64,000 nt of DNA from the NCBI GenBank assembly GCA_958295875.1, contig OY282379.1:248001-312000 (forward strand), in the 5' to 3' direction. The notes beneath the pieces were generated by a model that was given only the letters and a program-made list of their open reading frames with translations, made no database searches and had not been told where the DNA came from. This stretch comes from an uncultured Pseudomonadales bacterium (GTDB taxonomy: Bacteria; Pseudomonadota; Gammaproteobacteria; Pseudomonadales; Azotimanducaceae). This document shows, one piece after another, positions 9,111 to 18,251 of the stretch; the stretch's first letter is position 1, and the number at the start of each line of letters is the position of its first letter. Position numbers and translations under genes: made by a program.

Positions 9111-10485
9111 CGCGGCGGCGGTGCAGGCGCTGGCGGCGCGTCAGCACGTTGCGCTTGCCCGCGTAGGGGTTCGCGTTAACGCGGAACTCGATCTTCACCG
9201 GCGCGCCAACCAGCGACAGCGCGTCCCGGTAGAAGTTCTCCAGATATCGAACATAGGAATCCGGCACGGCGTCCGTGCGGTTGCCATGCACCATGATTGT
9301 GGGCGGGCGGATGCCACCCTTGCGCGCGTAGCGCAGCTTGATGGGACGGCGGCCCACCTGCGGCGGCGGGTGTGCTTCGGTGGCTCGGGTGAGCAGGCGC
9401 GTGAGCATCGCCGGGTTGGCCTCGAACTCCGTCGCCGCCCGCGCCGCGTCCACGCACTCCAACAGGCGGTTCATGCCAGCGCCACGCAAGGCCGAGAGAT
9501 AGACAACGGGCGCCCACGGCGCGAAGCGCATGCGCCGCTCGATGCCAGCCTTGGCGCTCGCCCGCTCATCGGCAGCCAAGCCATCCCACTTGTTGGCGGC
9601 GAGGATGAGGCTCGCCCCCGCCGCTGCCGCGTAGCTGAAGATGTGCAGGTCTTGCTCCACCAAGCCCTCTTGCGCGTCCACCAAGATGCACGCGACGTCC
9701 GCGCGGTCGAGCGCGGCCAACGTCTTGGCGATGGAGAACTTCTCCACGAAGTCTGACACTTTGCCGCGCCGCCGCACGCCAGCCGTGTCGATGAGCGCGT
9801 AACGGCGGCCGCGGCGCTCGAACGTGGCCTCAATGGCGTCCCGCGTGGTGCCCGGCTGGTCGGAAACAATCTGCCGCGTCGCGCCCAAGAGCCGGTTCAC
9901 CAACGTGGACTTGCCGACGTTCGGGCGCCCGACGATGGCCACCCGCGGCACGCCCGCAGCGCGGTCGGCAGCCGCCTCGTCCTCCCCTTCGCCGGCGAGC
10001 TTGAGGCGCTGCGCCAGCGCGTCCTTGAGCCCGCCGACGCCGCGGCCGTGGGCAGCGGCGATGAGCAGCGGTTCGCCGAAGCCCAGGCCGGCGAAATCTC
10101 CAAGCGCCGCTTCCGGCGCTACGCCATCAACCTTGTTCACCACCAGCAACACATCGGCGCCGCGGCGGCGCAGCGCTTGGGCGATGTCTTCGTCACCGCC
10201 AGTGAGGCCAGTGCGGGCGTCCACCATGAGCGCCACGACGTCCGCCTCGGCGATGGCAGCGTTGGCTTGCTCGGAAACCAGTTCCGACAAGGCGCCCTCG
10301 TCGCCCATGAGGCCGCCGGTGTCCACCAAGGTGACGCCGCGCCCATGCACTTCCGCGCGGGCGTACTGCCGGTCTCGCGTCAGGCCGGGGCGATTCGCCA
10401 CCAACGCGTCGCGAGTGCTTGCGAGGCGGTTGAAGAGCGTGGACTTGCCGACGTTCGGGCGGCCGACCAAGGCCACGATCGGCAT
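9091..10485 (-). CDS. der: Ribosome biogenesis GTPase Der (EngA)
   Basis: A 464-residue tandem GTPase needed for 50S ribosome assembly. Two G domains are visible, each starting with GRPNVGKST and carrying DTGG or DTAG (G3) and NKVD or NKWD (G4) motifs. A C-terminal KH-like domain follows (PTIMVHGN...YLENFYRDAL) and ends in a basic tail. It starts 15 bases after bamB, so the two are co-transcribed as in other Gammaproteobacteria. It is the last gene of the ndk-to-der series and meets the M23 peptidase gene tail-to-tail. Confidence 0.96.
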   Translation of the reverse strand: MPIVALVGRPNVGKSTLFNRLASTRDALVANRPGLTRDRQYARAEVHGRGVTLVDTGGLMGDEGALSELVSEQANAAIAEADVVALMVDARTGLTGGDEDIAQALRRRGADVLLVVNKVDGVAPEAALGDFAGLGFGEPLLIAAAHGRGVGGLKDALAQRLKLAGEGEDEAAADRAAGVPRVAIVGRPNVGKSTLVNRLLGATRQIVSDQPGTTRDAIEATFERRGRRYALIDTAGVRRRGKVSDFVEKFSIAKTLAALDRADVACILVDAQEGLVEQDLHIFSYAAAAGASLILAANKWDGLAADERASAKAGIERRMRFAPWAPVVYLSALRGAGMNRLLECVDAARAATEFEANPAMLTRLLTRATEAHPPPQVGRRPIKLRYARKGGIRPPTIMVHGNRTDAVPDSYVRYLENFYRDALSLVGAPVKIEFRVNANPYAGKRNVLTRRQRLHRRRVIERGR

Positions 10486-10500
10486 CGTCGGCGGGCCGCG

Positions 10501-11805
10501 TCAGCTCGCGCGGCGTCTGATGGCAAGCGCGTTGAGCTGGCCGCCGTTGGAGAGCAAATACACCGTTTCATCGACGACGATCATGCGCGAACGCAGGCCA
10601 TCGCCATCGATCTTGCGCCGCCCCAAGAACCGCCCGTCGCTCTGCGCGAGCACATGCAGGTAGCCCTCCTCATCGCCCACCAACACATAGTTGCCAAAGG
10701 CCAACGGCGGCGACAGGTTGCGATTGCGCAAGCCGAGCTGTTCCCAGACGATGGCGGCGTCCAATTGATCGACGGCGCGCACCGCATCGTCGTCCGCCAC
10801 GACGTAAACTTGGCCATAGCCTTCCGCCATGTCGAGGAAGGAGGACGCCTCCTGCTGCCAGATGGGGGCGCCGTCGCTGCGCCGAAACGCCTTCAGACGG
10901 CCTTGGAAACTCACCGCGAAGATGACGTTGCCAAGCACGAGCGGCGTGCTGTCCACATCCACCATGCGGCTCAATTCCGAGCGGCCCTCCGGCAACATCA
11001 CGCGCTGCTCCCATACGGGCTGCCCGTCCTCCACCCGCACCGCGGCGATCTTGCCGGTGGCGAACCCGGCATAGACGAGGCCATCCCGCACCACGGGCGC
11101 CGCGGTGCCGCGCAGCGTGAGCACCGGCACTTGCGTATCGAAGGTCCAGCGCATGGCACCGTCATCCGCCTCCAAAGCCGTGATGCGCCCATCTCCGGTG
11201 TGGACGGCGACAATGCCTCCCGCGGCGGCAGGTCGCGCCAGCACTTCGCTGCTCACTTCGGCCCGCCAACGCTCATCGCCATCGCCAGCGTCGAGCGCGA
11301 CCACTTCGCCCGACGTCGTGCCCACCAGCACCAAGCCCTCGCCGGCGCCCACACCGCCGGTGAGAAAAGCCGGGTCGCGCCGATCCCAGAACTTGAATGC
11401 GGACGGGCCGTCCGGCTCGCCCACCTTGGCGCTCCAGATGCGCCGGCCGTTGAAGCGTTCGCGCGCTTCCACCACGCCGTAGGCATCCGCCGCGTAGACG
11501 CGATCGGCCAACACTGCCGGCGCCAAGCGCATGTACTTGCGCCCGAGCCCGTCGCCGACGCGCTCATCCCACAACCGCTCGATGTCTGTTTCGGCAGCGA
11601 AATCCACCAGCGGCGCCGGCGCATCCTCCTCTTCGTCGTCCTCTTCGCCATCCACCCAAGGCAGCCAGTCGAACCAGCTGCAGCCGGCGACGAGCAACAG
11701 CGCCGGCAACGTCGCAGCCCGCGCAGCCAAAGCCGCCCAGCGCCCAATCTTGGCGTGGGGTGCGTCATTCACCACAGGGGCGGCAAGAGCGGCAGGCGCG
11801 GCCAT
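10501..11805 (-). CDS. bamB: Outer-membrane protein assembly factor BamB (lipoprotein)
   Basis: A 434-residue beta-propeller lipoprotein of the BAM complex, which folds beta-barrel proteins into the outer membrane. The N-terminus is a long basic/hydrophobic leader ending in the lipobox LLVAGC, which predicts lipid attachment at that cysteine. After it comes an unusual acidic stretch (GEEDDEEED) before the propeller. PQQ-like blades recur, for example GVVEARERFNGRRIW, GEVVALDAGDGDERW and GRITALEADDGAMRW. Its gene begins three bases after the yfgM stop and is followed by der, the standard gammaproteobacterial order. Confidence 0.93.
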   Translation of the reverse strand: MAAPAALAAPVVNDAPHAKIGRWAALAARAATLPALLLVAGCSWFDWLPWVDGEEDDEEEDAPAPLVDFAAETDIERLWDERVGDGLGRKYMRLAPAVLADRVYAADAYGVVEARERFNGRRIWSAKVGEPDGPSAFKFWDRRDPAFLTGGVGAGEGLVLVGTTSGEVVALDAGDGDERWRAEVSSEVLARPAAAGGIVAVHTGDGRITALEADDGAMRWTFDTQVPVLTLRGTAAPVVRDGLVYAGFATGKIAAVRVEDGQPVWEQRVMLPEGRSELSRMVDVDSTPLVLGNVIFAVSFQGRLKAFRRSDGAPIWQQEASSFLDMAEGYGQVYVVADDDAVRAVDQLDAAIVWEQLGLRNRNLSPPLAFGNYVLVGDEEGYLHVLAQSDGRFLGRRKIDGDGLRSRMIVVDETVYLLSNGGQLNALAIRRRAS

Positions 11806-11807
11806 GG

Positions 11808-12671
11808 TCAGGCTCCGTTTTCCGGTGGCGCGGCGGCCGAGTTGTCTGGTTCTTCTGCCGCGGCGCTGTCGGTGGGCTCGCCACCGGGTGGCGATGTCGG
11901 TTCGCTAGGCGCCTGGGCATCAGGCGAAGCTGCCGGCGGATCGTCAACCGGCGATGACTCGGCATCGGGCACCGCCGCTGGCGCATCGTCAACCGGCGGC
12001 GCTTGCGCCTCCGCAGCGGCGGGAATGTCCGCGCTCGGTGCGTCCGCCACGGCCGGCGGCACGCTGCGCAGCTTTAGCTCCAACAACCCGCGCCGCGGCG
12101 CGGCCTCGGCGGCATCGAACGCGGACTGATAGGCGGCTCGCGCCGCCCCAAGCGCACCTTGGCGCAGGTGGATGTCGCCAGTTAGCTCCGCCACGTCGTC
12201 CGCATAGCCCGCGCCTTGCACGGCGCCTAGCTCTCTGAGCGCATCTTCCGGCCGGTCTAGCTGGTAGAACACCCGCGCCAGGCGCACCCGCGCCGCATCG
12301 CGCAGCACGGCTTCGTCCGCCACGGCAACGCTCTGCGTCAGCCGTTCGACGGCACCTTCGTGGTCTGCCGCGGCGAGGGCATCCTTGGCTTCAAAGAGCA
12401 ACGCGAAGACGTGGTAGGCCGAGCCTTCGTGCTCCGCGGCGATGGCGTCGAACAAGCCCGAAGCGTCCTCGCCCACGGCGCGGGCATCCAAGTAGGCCGC
12501 ATACGCGTCGGCCGCGGCGGCGGCGCTTTCCGCGCGCCAATCCTGATACCAACGCCAACCCACCACGCCAGCCACCGCCAGCACCACCGCGGCGACGAGG
12601 GCGAGGCCGTTTTCAGACCACCAGCGGCGCAGCCGTTCGACCAGTTCTTCATCCGACGCAAAGTCTGACAT
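11808..12671 (-). CDS. yfgM: YfgM-like tetratricopeptide membrane protein
   Basis: A 287-residue protein with a cytoplasmic N-terminus (SDEELVERLRRWWSENG), one transmembrane helix (about residues 24-42), and a periplasmic TPR-like region to about residue 190. This matches YfgM, which associates with the SecYEG translocon and periplasmic chaperones. The last 90 residues are a low-complexity Pro/Ala/Asp-rich tail with repeated PPVDD or PVDDPPAA units, which is longer than in the E. coli protein (about 206 residues in all). It lies between hisS and bamB in a tightly packed operon. Confidence 0.88.
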   Translation of the reverse strand: MSDFASDEELVERLRRWWSENGLALVAAVVLAVAGVVGWRWYQDWRAESAAAAADAYAAYLDARAVGEDASGLFDAIAAEHEGSAYHVFALLFEAKDALAAADHEGAVERLTQSVAVADEAVLRDAARVRLARVFYQLDRPEDALRELGAVQGAGYADDVAELTGDIHLRQGALGAARAAYQSAFDAAEAAPRRGLLELKLRSVPPAVADAPSADIPAAAEAQAPPVDDAPAAVPDAESSPVDDPPAASPDAQAPSEPTSPPGGEPTDSAAAEEPDNSAAAPPENGA

Positions 12672-12680
12672 GGCGGCTCC

Positions 12681-14039
12681 TCAATTCCCTGCGAGCGCGT
12701 TCGCGGCACTCGCGGACTGCTCGGCTTGCCCTGTGGCCCCACCAGCGTCGGCGCGTTCCGGCACCGGTGCGCCTGTGCGCAGCAACACGGCCAGTTCCTC
12801 AACCCGCATGAGCGCCTGTGGACGGCTCTCGCGCAGCCACTTCACCGCAATGCGATTCTCGGCCACTTCCTGCGCCCCCACAATGAGCGCCCAGCAAGCG
12901 CCGCTCTCGTCCGCCCGACGCAATTGCGCCGCCGGCTTGCCGCCGCCGGTGTGCAGGCGCAGACGCAGCCCCGGCACAAGTTCCCGCAACTGCTGGGTGG
13001 CCGCCAATGCCCAAGCCATGCAACGCTCTTCAAGCACGGCGCAGTATGCATCGACAGGACGGCGCGCCGGTTCGGCCTCGGCCTCTTGGCACAACAGCGC
13101 CACCCGATCAACGCCGATGGCGAAGCCGGCCGCCGGCGTCGCGGCGCCGCCCAATCGCTTCACCAAGCCATCGTAGCGCCCCCCGGCGCACACCGCGTCT
13201 TGGGCGCCGATGGCCCCCGCCGACCACTCGAAAACGGTGTCCGTGTAGTAATCCAAGCCGCGCACCAGCCGCGCATTCACGCGATACGGCACCTGCAGAT
13301 CGTCGAGCAAGGCGCGCAGGGCGTCGAAGTGGGCGCGCGCCGGGGCGTCCACAAAGTCTGCAAGCTGGGGCGCGCCTTCCAGCACCCGCTGCGTGGCCGC
13401 CACCTTACTGTCGAGGATGCGCAGCGGATTCGTCGTCAACCGCCGGCGGCTGTCGGCATCGAGGCTCTCCACATGCGGGGTGAGGTAGTCCACCAACGCG
13501 GCGCGATAGGCGGCGCGGGCATCGCCCGAGCCCAGCGTGTTGATCTCCAAGGACACGTGGCGGTGGATGCCGAGCGCCCGCCACGCCGCATTGGCCAACT
13601 GCACCAGTTCGGCTTCCACCGCGGCGCCGCCGATGCCAAACGCCTCCACCCCAACCTGCTCGAACTGGCGATAGCGTCCACGCTGCTGGCGCTCGTAGCG
13701 AAACATGGGGCCGGCATACCAGAGCCGCTGCGGCTGGCCGCGCAGCAGGCCGTGCTCGATCATCGCCCGGGCGCAACTCGCCGTGCCCTCTGGACGCAAC
13801 GCGAGCTGCCGGCCGCGCCGGTCGCTCAGCGTGTACATCTCCTTTTCCACGATGTCCGTCGCTTCGCCGACGCCGCGGCTGAACAGCTCGGCAGATTCGA
13901 TCAGCGGCAGCCGGATCTCCTCGTAGCCGAAGGACTGCGCGACGGCGATGAGGGTGTTCCCGACATGGCTGGCAAGCGCCGCGTCGGCACCCACCAAGTC
14001 GCGCATTCCGCGCACGGATCGATACGCCACCGCCGTCAC
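12681..14039 (-). CDS. hisS: Histidine-tRNA ligase
   Basis: A 452-residue class II aminoacyl-tRNA synthetase that charges tRNA-His. Visible signatures are GMRDL at the N-terminus, the motif 2 region GPMFRYERQQRGRYRQF, and the histidine-specific LVRGLDYYTDTVFEW. The C-terminal anticodon-binding domain follows, with a short Gly/Ala-rich extension. The start is a GTG overlapping the rodZ stop (GTGA). In many gammaproteobacteria ispG lies between rodZ and hisS; here it is absent and the two genes overlap directly. Confidence 0.95.
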   Translation of the reverse strand: MTAVAYRSVRGMRDLVGADAALASHVGNTLIAVAQSFGYEEIRLPLIESAELFSRGVGEATDIVEKEMYTLSDRRGRQLALRPEGTASCARAMIEHGLLRGQPQRLWYAGPMFRYERQQRGRYRQFEQVGVEAFGIGGAAVEAELVQLANAAWRALGIHRHVSLEINTLGSGDARAAYRAALVDYLTPHVESLDADSRRRLTTNPLRILDSKVAATQRVLEGAPQLADFVDAPARAHFDALRALLDDLQVPYRVNARLVRGLDYYTDTVFEWSAGAIGAQDAVCAGGRYDGLVKRLGGAATPAAGFAIGVDRVALLCQEAEAEPARRPVDAYCAVLEERCMAWALAATQQLRELVPGLRLRLHTGGGKPAAQLRRADESGACWALIVGAQEVAENRIAVKWLRESRPQALMRVEELAVLLRTGAPVPERADAGGATGQAEQSASAANALAGN

Positions 14040-14884
14040 TCCAGCACGAGGTTGGCAACGCGATTGCGCGTGTGGGGGGCGAGCGCCACCGCATGGCCAT
14101 CGTATTCCAGCGTGACGCCCGGCGCGTTGCCGAGCTTGATGCGAAGCGGCGCTTGGCCGCGCAGCACGAGCGTGCCGCCGGCGCGGTTCAGGTCCCGATG
14201 CATGGGGCGGTCCATGCGGTCAAAGACTTCCACCCAGCAATCTTCCGTGAAGGTGAACGCAAGCCGGCTGCCTACCGCCGACAGGGGCATGACTGCGGAC
14301 GGGGAAGCCGCATCCGCGTCGGCACCACTTGGCGCATCGGCCTCGCCCGTCACGGGCGTCGCTGCATCGTTGGCGTCAGTGGCGGCCGGCGCTGGGGCGA
14401 TGGGGGGTGCTTGGGCCGTGGCCGCCGGCGCGGGCTCGCTTGCGGCCGCGGCGGCCGGCGGCGAGGGTTCCGCAACGTCCGCGGGGGCGTCTGCCAGCCA
14501 CGCCCACCACAGCACCAGCGAGGCCACCACGCCAACCACCAGCGCTGCCCCGCCAAACACCCAGCCCAAGCGCTCGTGGAGCAAATCCCTGAACGTTCGC
14601 TTGGCGTCGGAAGCAAGGAGCCGCGGCGCCGGCGCACCGCCCAAGCCCAAGTCTTGCCCGCAGAGCAGCGCGTCTGCATCCAAGCCCAAGAGCCGCGCGT
14701 AGGCCCTCACATAGCCGCGCGCATAGGCCGGCGCCGGCAGCGCCTGAAAGGCGTTCGACTCCACGGCGCGCACCACGGTGACGGCGAGGCGCAGCGCGTC
14801 CGCCGCTTGTTCCTCCGACATGCCGGCCGCTTCCCGCGCCGCGCGCAACTCCGCGCCGGGCCGTTGCGCCGCGGCGGCGTTCAT
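14036..14884 (-). CDS. rodZ: Cytoskeleton-type protein RodZ (HTH plus DUF4115)
   Basis: A 282-residue protein. The N-terminal HTH_25-type helix-turn-helix (ELRAAREAAGMSEEQAADAL) is followed by a YARGYVRAYARLLGL segment typical of RodZ. One transmembrane helix follows near residues 105-130 (GAALVVGVVASLVLWWAW), then an Ala/Pro-rich linker, then the periplasmic DUF4115 domain (LAFTFTEDCWVEVFDRM). RodZ links MreB filaments to the cell-wall elongation machinery and supports rod shape. It overlaps rlmN and hisS by four bases each. Confidence 0.9.
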   Translation of the reverse strand: MNAAAAQRPGAELRAAREAAGMSEEQAADALRLAVTVVRAVESNAFQALPAPAYARGYVRAYARLLGLDADALLCGQDLGLGGAPAPRLLASDAKRTFRDLLHERLGWVFGGAALVVGVVASLVLWWAWLADAPADVAEPSPPAAAAASEPAPAATAQAPPIAPAPAATDANDAATPVTGEADAPSGADADAASPSAVMPLSAVGSRLAFTFTEDCWVEVFDRMDRPMHRDLNRAGGTLVLRGQAPLRIKLGNAPGVTLEYDGHAVALAPHTRNRVANLVLE

Positions 14885-16050
14885 CCGACGGCCTCCACGG
14901 CCGGCCGGACCCCGCTGTCGATGGCCGGCGCCGCAGCAATGCGGACTGGCACGGCGGCGGCTGCCGCGCGTTCAGCATGGCGAGCGCTGCGCCGCGTGCG
15001 GTCCGCCACAGCGCCGACGAGTTGGCCGCACGCCGCGGCGATGTCGTCGCCTCGCGTGGTGCGCACCGTGGCGGTGTAGCCAGTGTTCGACAGGGCCGCG
15101 TGGAATGCCTGCACCGTTGCGGCGGCCGGCCGCTCGAAGGCGGCGCCCGGAAATGGATTGAAGGGAATGAGGTTGATCTTGCAGCGAATGGGGCGCAACA
15201 GCTTGGCCAGCGCGCGGGCGTGGGCGAGGCTGTCGTTGACGCCGCGCAACAGCGCGTACTCCATGGTCACCGCACGCCGCTGGCCAACCTGCGCGAGCCA
15301 CTCGCTGCAGGCGTCCAGCAGTTCCGCGATGGGGTAGCGGCGGTTCAACGGCACCAACTCATCGCGCAAATCGTCGTCTGGCGCGTGCAAGCTGACGGCC
15401 AGCGAGCAATCCACCCGCTCGGCCAACTCGCGGATGCGCGGCGCGACGCCCGCGGTGCTGATGGTGACGCGCCGCTTCGAGAGGCCGTACGCGAGATCGT
15501 CGATCAGCACGTTCGCCGCCATGGTGGCCGCGTCGAAGTTGAGCAGCGGCTCGCCCATGCCCATGAAGACGACGTTGGTGATGGCCTGCCCTTCGCCCCG
15601 CGCCGCCAGTTCCCGCGTGGCGTGCCACACTTGGCCGACGATTTCGGCGGCAGACAGGTTGCCGGCGAAGCCCTGCTTGCCGGTGGCGCAAAAGGCGCAG
15701 TCCAGCGCGCAGCCAGCCTGCGACGAAACGCACAGGGTGTTGCGCCCGCCATCTGGGATGAGCACGGTTTCCACGGCGTTGCCGCCCGCCGTTTGCATGG
15801 CCCACTTCACGGTGCCGTCCGCCGAGCAATGACGGCTGAGCACTTCGGGCGGGCGCGCCTCGGCCACCGCGCCAAGCCGTTCGCGCAAGGCACGGGACAG
15901 GTCCGTCATGCGGGCGAAATCCCCCTCGCCCTGGCGATGCAGCCACCGCAGCAGGATGCGGGCGCGAAACGGCTTCTCGCCCAGCCCCGCGAAGAAGCGC
16001 TCCAAGGCGGCGCGGTCTAACCCCAACAGGTTGTCAGGGAGCACGCTCAT
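14881..16050 (-). CDS. rlmN: Dual-specificity 23S rRNA/tRNA adenine-C2 methyltransferase RlmN
   Basis: A 389-residue radical-SAM enzyme that methylates C2 of A2503 in 23S rRNA and A37 in some tRNAs. The CxxxCxxC cluster motif is C114-ALD-C118-AF-C121, followed by ATGKQGF. The GMGEPLLN block and the catalytic cysteine near [12 protein letters not shown] are also present. The last ~35 residues are an Ala/Arg-rich extension. Its start overlaps the ndk stop by four bases, and its stop overlaps the rodZ start. Confidence 0.95.
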   Translation of the reverse strand: MSVLPDNLLGLDRAALERFFAGLGEKPFRARILLRWLHRQGEGDFARMTDLSRALRERLGAVAEARPPEVLSRHCSADGTVKWAMQTAGGNAVETVLIPDGGRNTLCVSSQAGCALDCAFCATGKQGFAGNLSAAEIVGQVWHATRELAARGEGQAITNVVFMGMGEPLLNFDAATMAANVLIDDLAYGLSKRRVTISTAGVAPRIRELAERVDCSLAVSLHAPDDDLRDELVPLNRRYPIAELLDACSEWLAQVGQRRAVTMEYALLRGVNDSLAHARALAKLLRPIRCKINLIPFNPFPGAAFERPAAATVQAFHAALSNTGYTATVRTTRGDDIAAACGQLVGAVADRTRRSARHAERAAAAAVPVRIAAAPAIDSGVRPAVEAVG

Positions 16051-16475
16051 CCCCGCCGAGGGATTTCCGCCGCATTGAAGAAGTACGCAATTTCGCGGGC
16101 GGCGCTCTCCGGTGAATCTGACCCATGCACGGCGTTCGCTTCCACAGACTCCGCAAAGTCTGCCCGCAGGGTGCCGGGGGCCGCCTCGGCCGGGTTCGTT
16201 GCCCCCATCAGGCGGCGATTCACTTCCACGGCGTTCTTGCCTTCGAGCACTTGGATCATCACCGGGCCCGAGCTCATGTAGGCCAGCAGGCTGTCATAGA
16301 ACGGTTTGCCGGCGTGCTCGGCATAGAAGCCGGCGGCGACCTCCCGCGACAAGCGCGTCATCTTCGCCGCAACGATGGTGAGGCCAGCCTTCTCAAAGCG
16401 CGAATAGATCTCGCCGATGATGTTCCGCGCAACGGCATCTGGCTTGGCGATGGACAGGGTGCGTTCCGATGCCAT
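16047..16475 (-). CDS. ndk: Nucleoside diphosphate kinase
   Basis: A 142-residue enzyme of the usual length for the family. It balances NTP pools by moving the gamma phosphate from ATP to NDPs through a phosphohistidine, H117 in the NAVHGSDS motif. The N-terminus [12 protein letters not shown] and the middle RLMGATNP are characteristic. It is the first gene of the overlapping ndk-rlmN-rodZ-hisS run and lies 80 bases downstream of iscS. Confidence 0.96.
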   Translation of the reverse strand: MASERTLSIAKPDAVARNIIGEIYSRFEKAGLTIVAAKMTRLSREVAAGFYAEHAGKPFYDSLLAYMSSGPVMIQVLEGKNAVEVNRRLMGATNPAEAAPGTLRADFAESVEANAVHGSDSPESAAREIAYFFNAAEIPRRG

Positions 16476-16555
16476 TGGGGTCTCCTAGCGACACGGCGGC
16501 CGCCGCCGTCAAGGCGCCGCGCGGATGGTTCCAACTGGGCGCGGGCGGGTGCGGA

Positions 16556-17734
16556 TTATAGGCGCGATGCTCGCGCCTCGCGCAGCTTTTCCACTGTCGC
16601 GACAACCCGTTGGGCGGCGAAGTCCACATCCTCGGACGTTGTGGAGCGCCCGATGCTGAAGCGAATGGAGGCGTGCGCGAGGGCATCCGGCACGCCGAGC
16701 GCGCGCAGCACATACGACGGCTCGACTGTGGCGGACGTGCAGGCGGAGCCGCTGGAGACGGCGATGTCGTCCAACGCGAGCAGCAGCGTCTCGCCATCCA
16801 CATCGGCGAAGGAGACGTTCAGGTTGCCCGGCAGCCGCTGCGCCTCGGAACCATTCAGGCAGGTGCCCGGCAATTGCTTCAAGTGCGCCCAAAGGCGCTC
16901 CCGCAGGGCGCGGATGCGGCAGCTTTCAACCTGCATCTCCGCCGCGCAAATGCGGCACGCCTCGCCCAAGCCGACGATCTGATGCGTGGCCAAGGTGCCG
17001 GACCGCATGCCCCGCTCATGGCCGCCCCCATGCATCTGCGCCGCCACCCTGAGCGGCGGCTCGCGGCGCGCGAACAGGGCGCCGATGCCCTTGGGGCCAT
17101 AGAGCTTGTGCGCAGACAGGCTCAACAGGTCGATATTGTCGCGGCGCACGTCAACGTCCACCTTGCCAACGCTTTGCGTTGCGTCGGTGTGGAAGGGCAC
17201 GCCGCGCGCCCGGCACACCGCGCCGATGGCGCGGATATCGTTCAACACGCCAATCTCGTTGTTGGCATGCATGACGGAGACGATGGCCGTGTCGTCGCGG
17301 ATGGCGTCCGCCACAGCTTGCGGGGACACCAAGCCCTCCGCGTCTGGCGTCAGATAGGTGACTTCCAGCCCAAGGCCTTCAAGCCAAGCGCAGGTGTCCA
17401 GCACCGCCTTGTGCTCGTAACAGCTCGTCACCACATGCCGGCCGCCCGCCGCCTCGACGATGCCCTTGATGGCCAAGTTGTCCGATTCCGTGGCGCCGGA
17501 CGTGAAGACGATCTCGCGCGGGTCTGCATGGATGAGCGCCGCAACCTGCGAGCGCGCCTGTTCCACCAGTTCCTCCGCCTCCCAGCCATAGACATGGCTG
17601 CGGGACGCCGGATTGCCGAACGTGCCCTCGGCGAGCAGGCAGGCGCTCATGCGCTCCGCCACCCGCGCATCCACCGGCGTGGTGGCGGAGTAATCCAAGT
17701 ACAGGGCCTTGGCGCGGGGCGTCGCGGCGCGCAT
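16556..17734 (-). CDS. iscS: Cysteine desulfurase, IscS-type
   Basis: A 392-residue PLP enzyme that takes sulfur from cysteine for Fe-S clusters and tRNA thiolation. The PLP lysine is K210 in [12 protein letters not shown], and the persulfide cysteine is C332 in SSGSACTSA, the IscS-type loop. The N-terminus [11 protein letters not shown] is typical. It starts one base after the iscR stop, as expected for an isc operon, but iscU, iscA, hscBA and fdx do not follow; ndk comes next instead. The scaffold genes must be elsewhere, or a SUF system may supply them. Confidence 0.94.
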   Translation of the reverse strand: MRAATPRAKALYLDYSATTPVDARVAERMSACLLAEGTFGNPASRSHVYGWEAEELVEQARSQVAALIHADPREIVFTSGATESDNLAIKGIVEAAGGRHVVTSCYEHKAVLDTCAWLEGLGLEVTYLTPDAEGLVSPQAVADAIRDDTAIVSVMHANNEIGVLNDIRAIGAVCRARGVPFHTDATQSVGKVDVDVRRDNIDLLSLSAHKLYGPKGIGALFARREPPLRVAAQMHGGGHERGMRSGTLATHQIVGLGEACRICAAEMQVESCRIRALRERLWAHLKQLPGTCLNGSEAQRLPGNLNVSFADVDGETLLLALDDIAVSSGSACTSATVEPSYVLRALGVPDALAHASIRFSIGRSTTSEDVDFAAQRVVATVEKLREARASRL

Positions 17735-17735
17735 T

Positions 17736-18179
17736 TCAGATCAGGCGCGCGTCGATGACGTCATGGTTTTGGGAGCGAGCGGCGCGCGCCACCAGCGATG
17801 CAAAGGTGATGCGTTTCAGGAACAGGTCGATCTGCCGCGACAAGTCTGCCCACAGATCGTGGGTGAGGCATACTTCGCCGTCGTGGCAATCCCCGGCGCC
17901 GCCGCAGCGCGTCGCGTCGATGCCCTCGCCCACGGCGCTGATGATGTCGGAGACGCTCAACTCCTCCAAGGTGGCGCCGAGCTGATAGCCGCCGCCCGGC
18001 CCGCGCGCGGCCACTACCAGCCCGCGCCGCTTGAGCTTGGCGAAGAGTTGCTCCAGATAGGGTTGCGAGATGCCCTGACGCTTGGCGATGTCCGCCAGCG
18101 GCACCGGGCCTGCATCGCCATGCAAGGCCATGTCCAACACCGCCGTGACCGCATACCGGCCCTTGGTTGTGAGCCGCAT
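17736..18179 (-). CDS. iscR: Rrf2-family Fe-S regulator IscR
   Basis: A 147-residue winged-helix regulator. The N-terminus [11 protein letters not shown] and the GPGGGYQL wing are diagnostic of Rrf2/IscR. The three cluster cysteines are present at C92, C98 and C104, with H107 just after (CLTHDLW), which matches IscR's [2Fe-2S] ligand set. The holo form normally represses the isc operon. The region upstream is only about 75 bases long before an insertion sequence begins, so its original promoter may have been altered. Confidence 0.94.
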   Translation of the reverse strand: MRLTTKGRYAVTAVLDMALHGDAGPVPLADIAKRQGISQPYLEQLFAKLKRRGLVVAARGPGGGYQLGATLEELSVSDIISAVGEGIDATRCGGAGDCHDGEVCLTHDLWADLSRQIDLFLKRITFASLVARAARSQNHDVIDARLI

Positions 18180-18251
18180 CTCTGAGAGTTCAGCCGCGCA
18201 AGCCGAAGTGGAGTATGCAGGACAACACGGTGCGGCGGAAGGGCGTGAACC

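Noticed and set aside
10048..12129. A long plus-strand open frame of about 690 codons opposite der and bamB
   Set aside because: It lies entirely antisense to well-supported genes, has no recognisable family and is expected by chance in DNA this GC-rich.
12726..14702. A plus-strand open frame of about 650 codons opposite hisS and rodZ
   Set aside because: Antisense shadow of conserved genes; the translation is Arg/His/Ala-rich with no domain.
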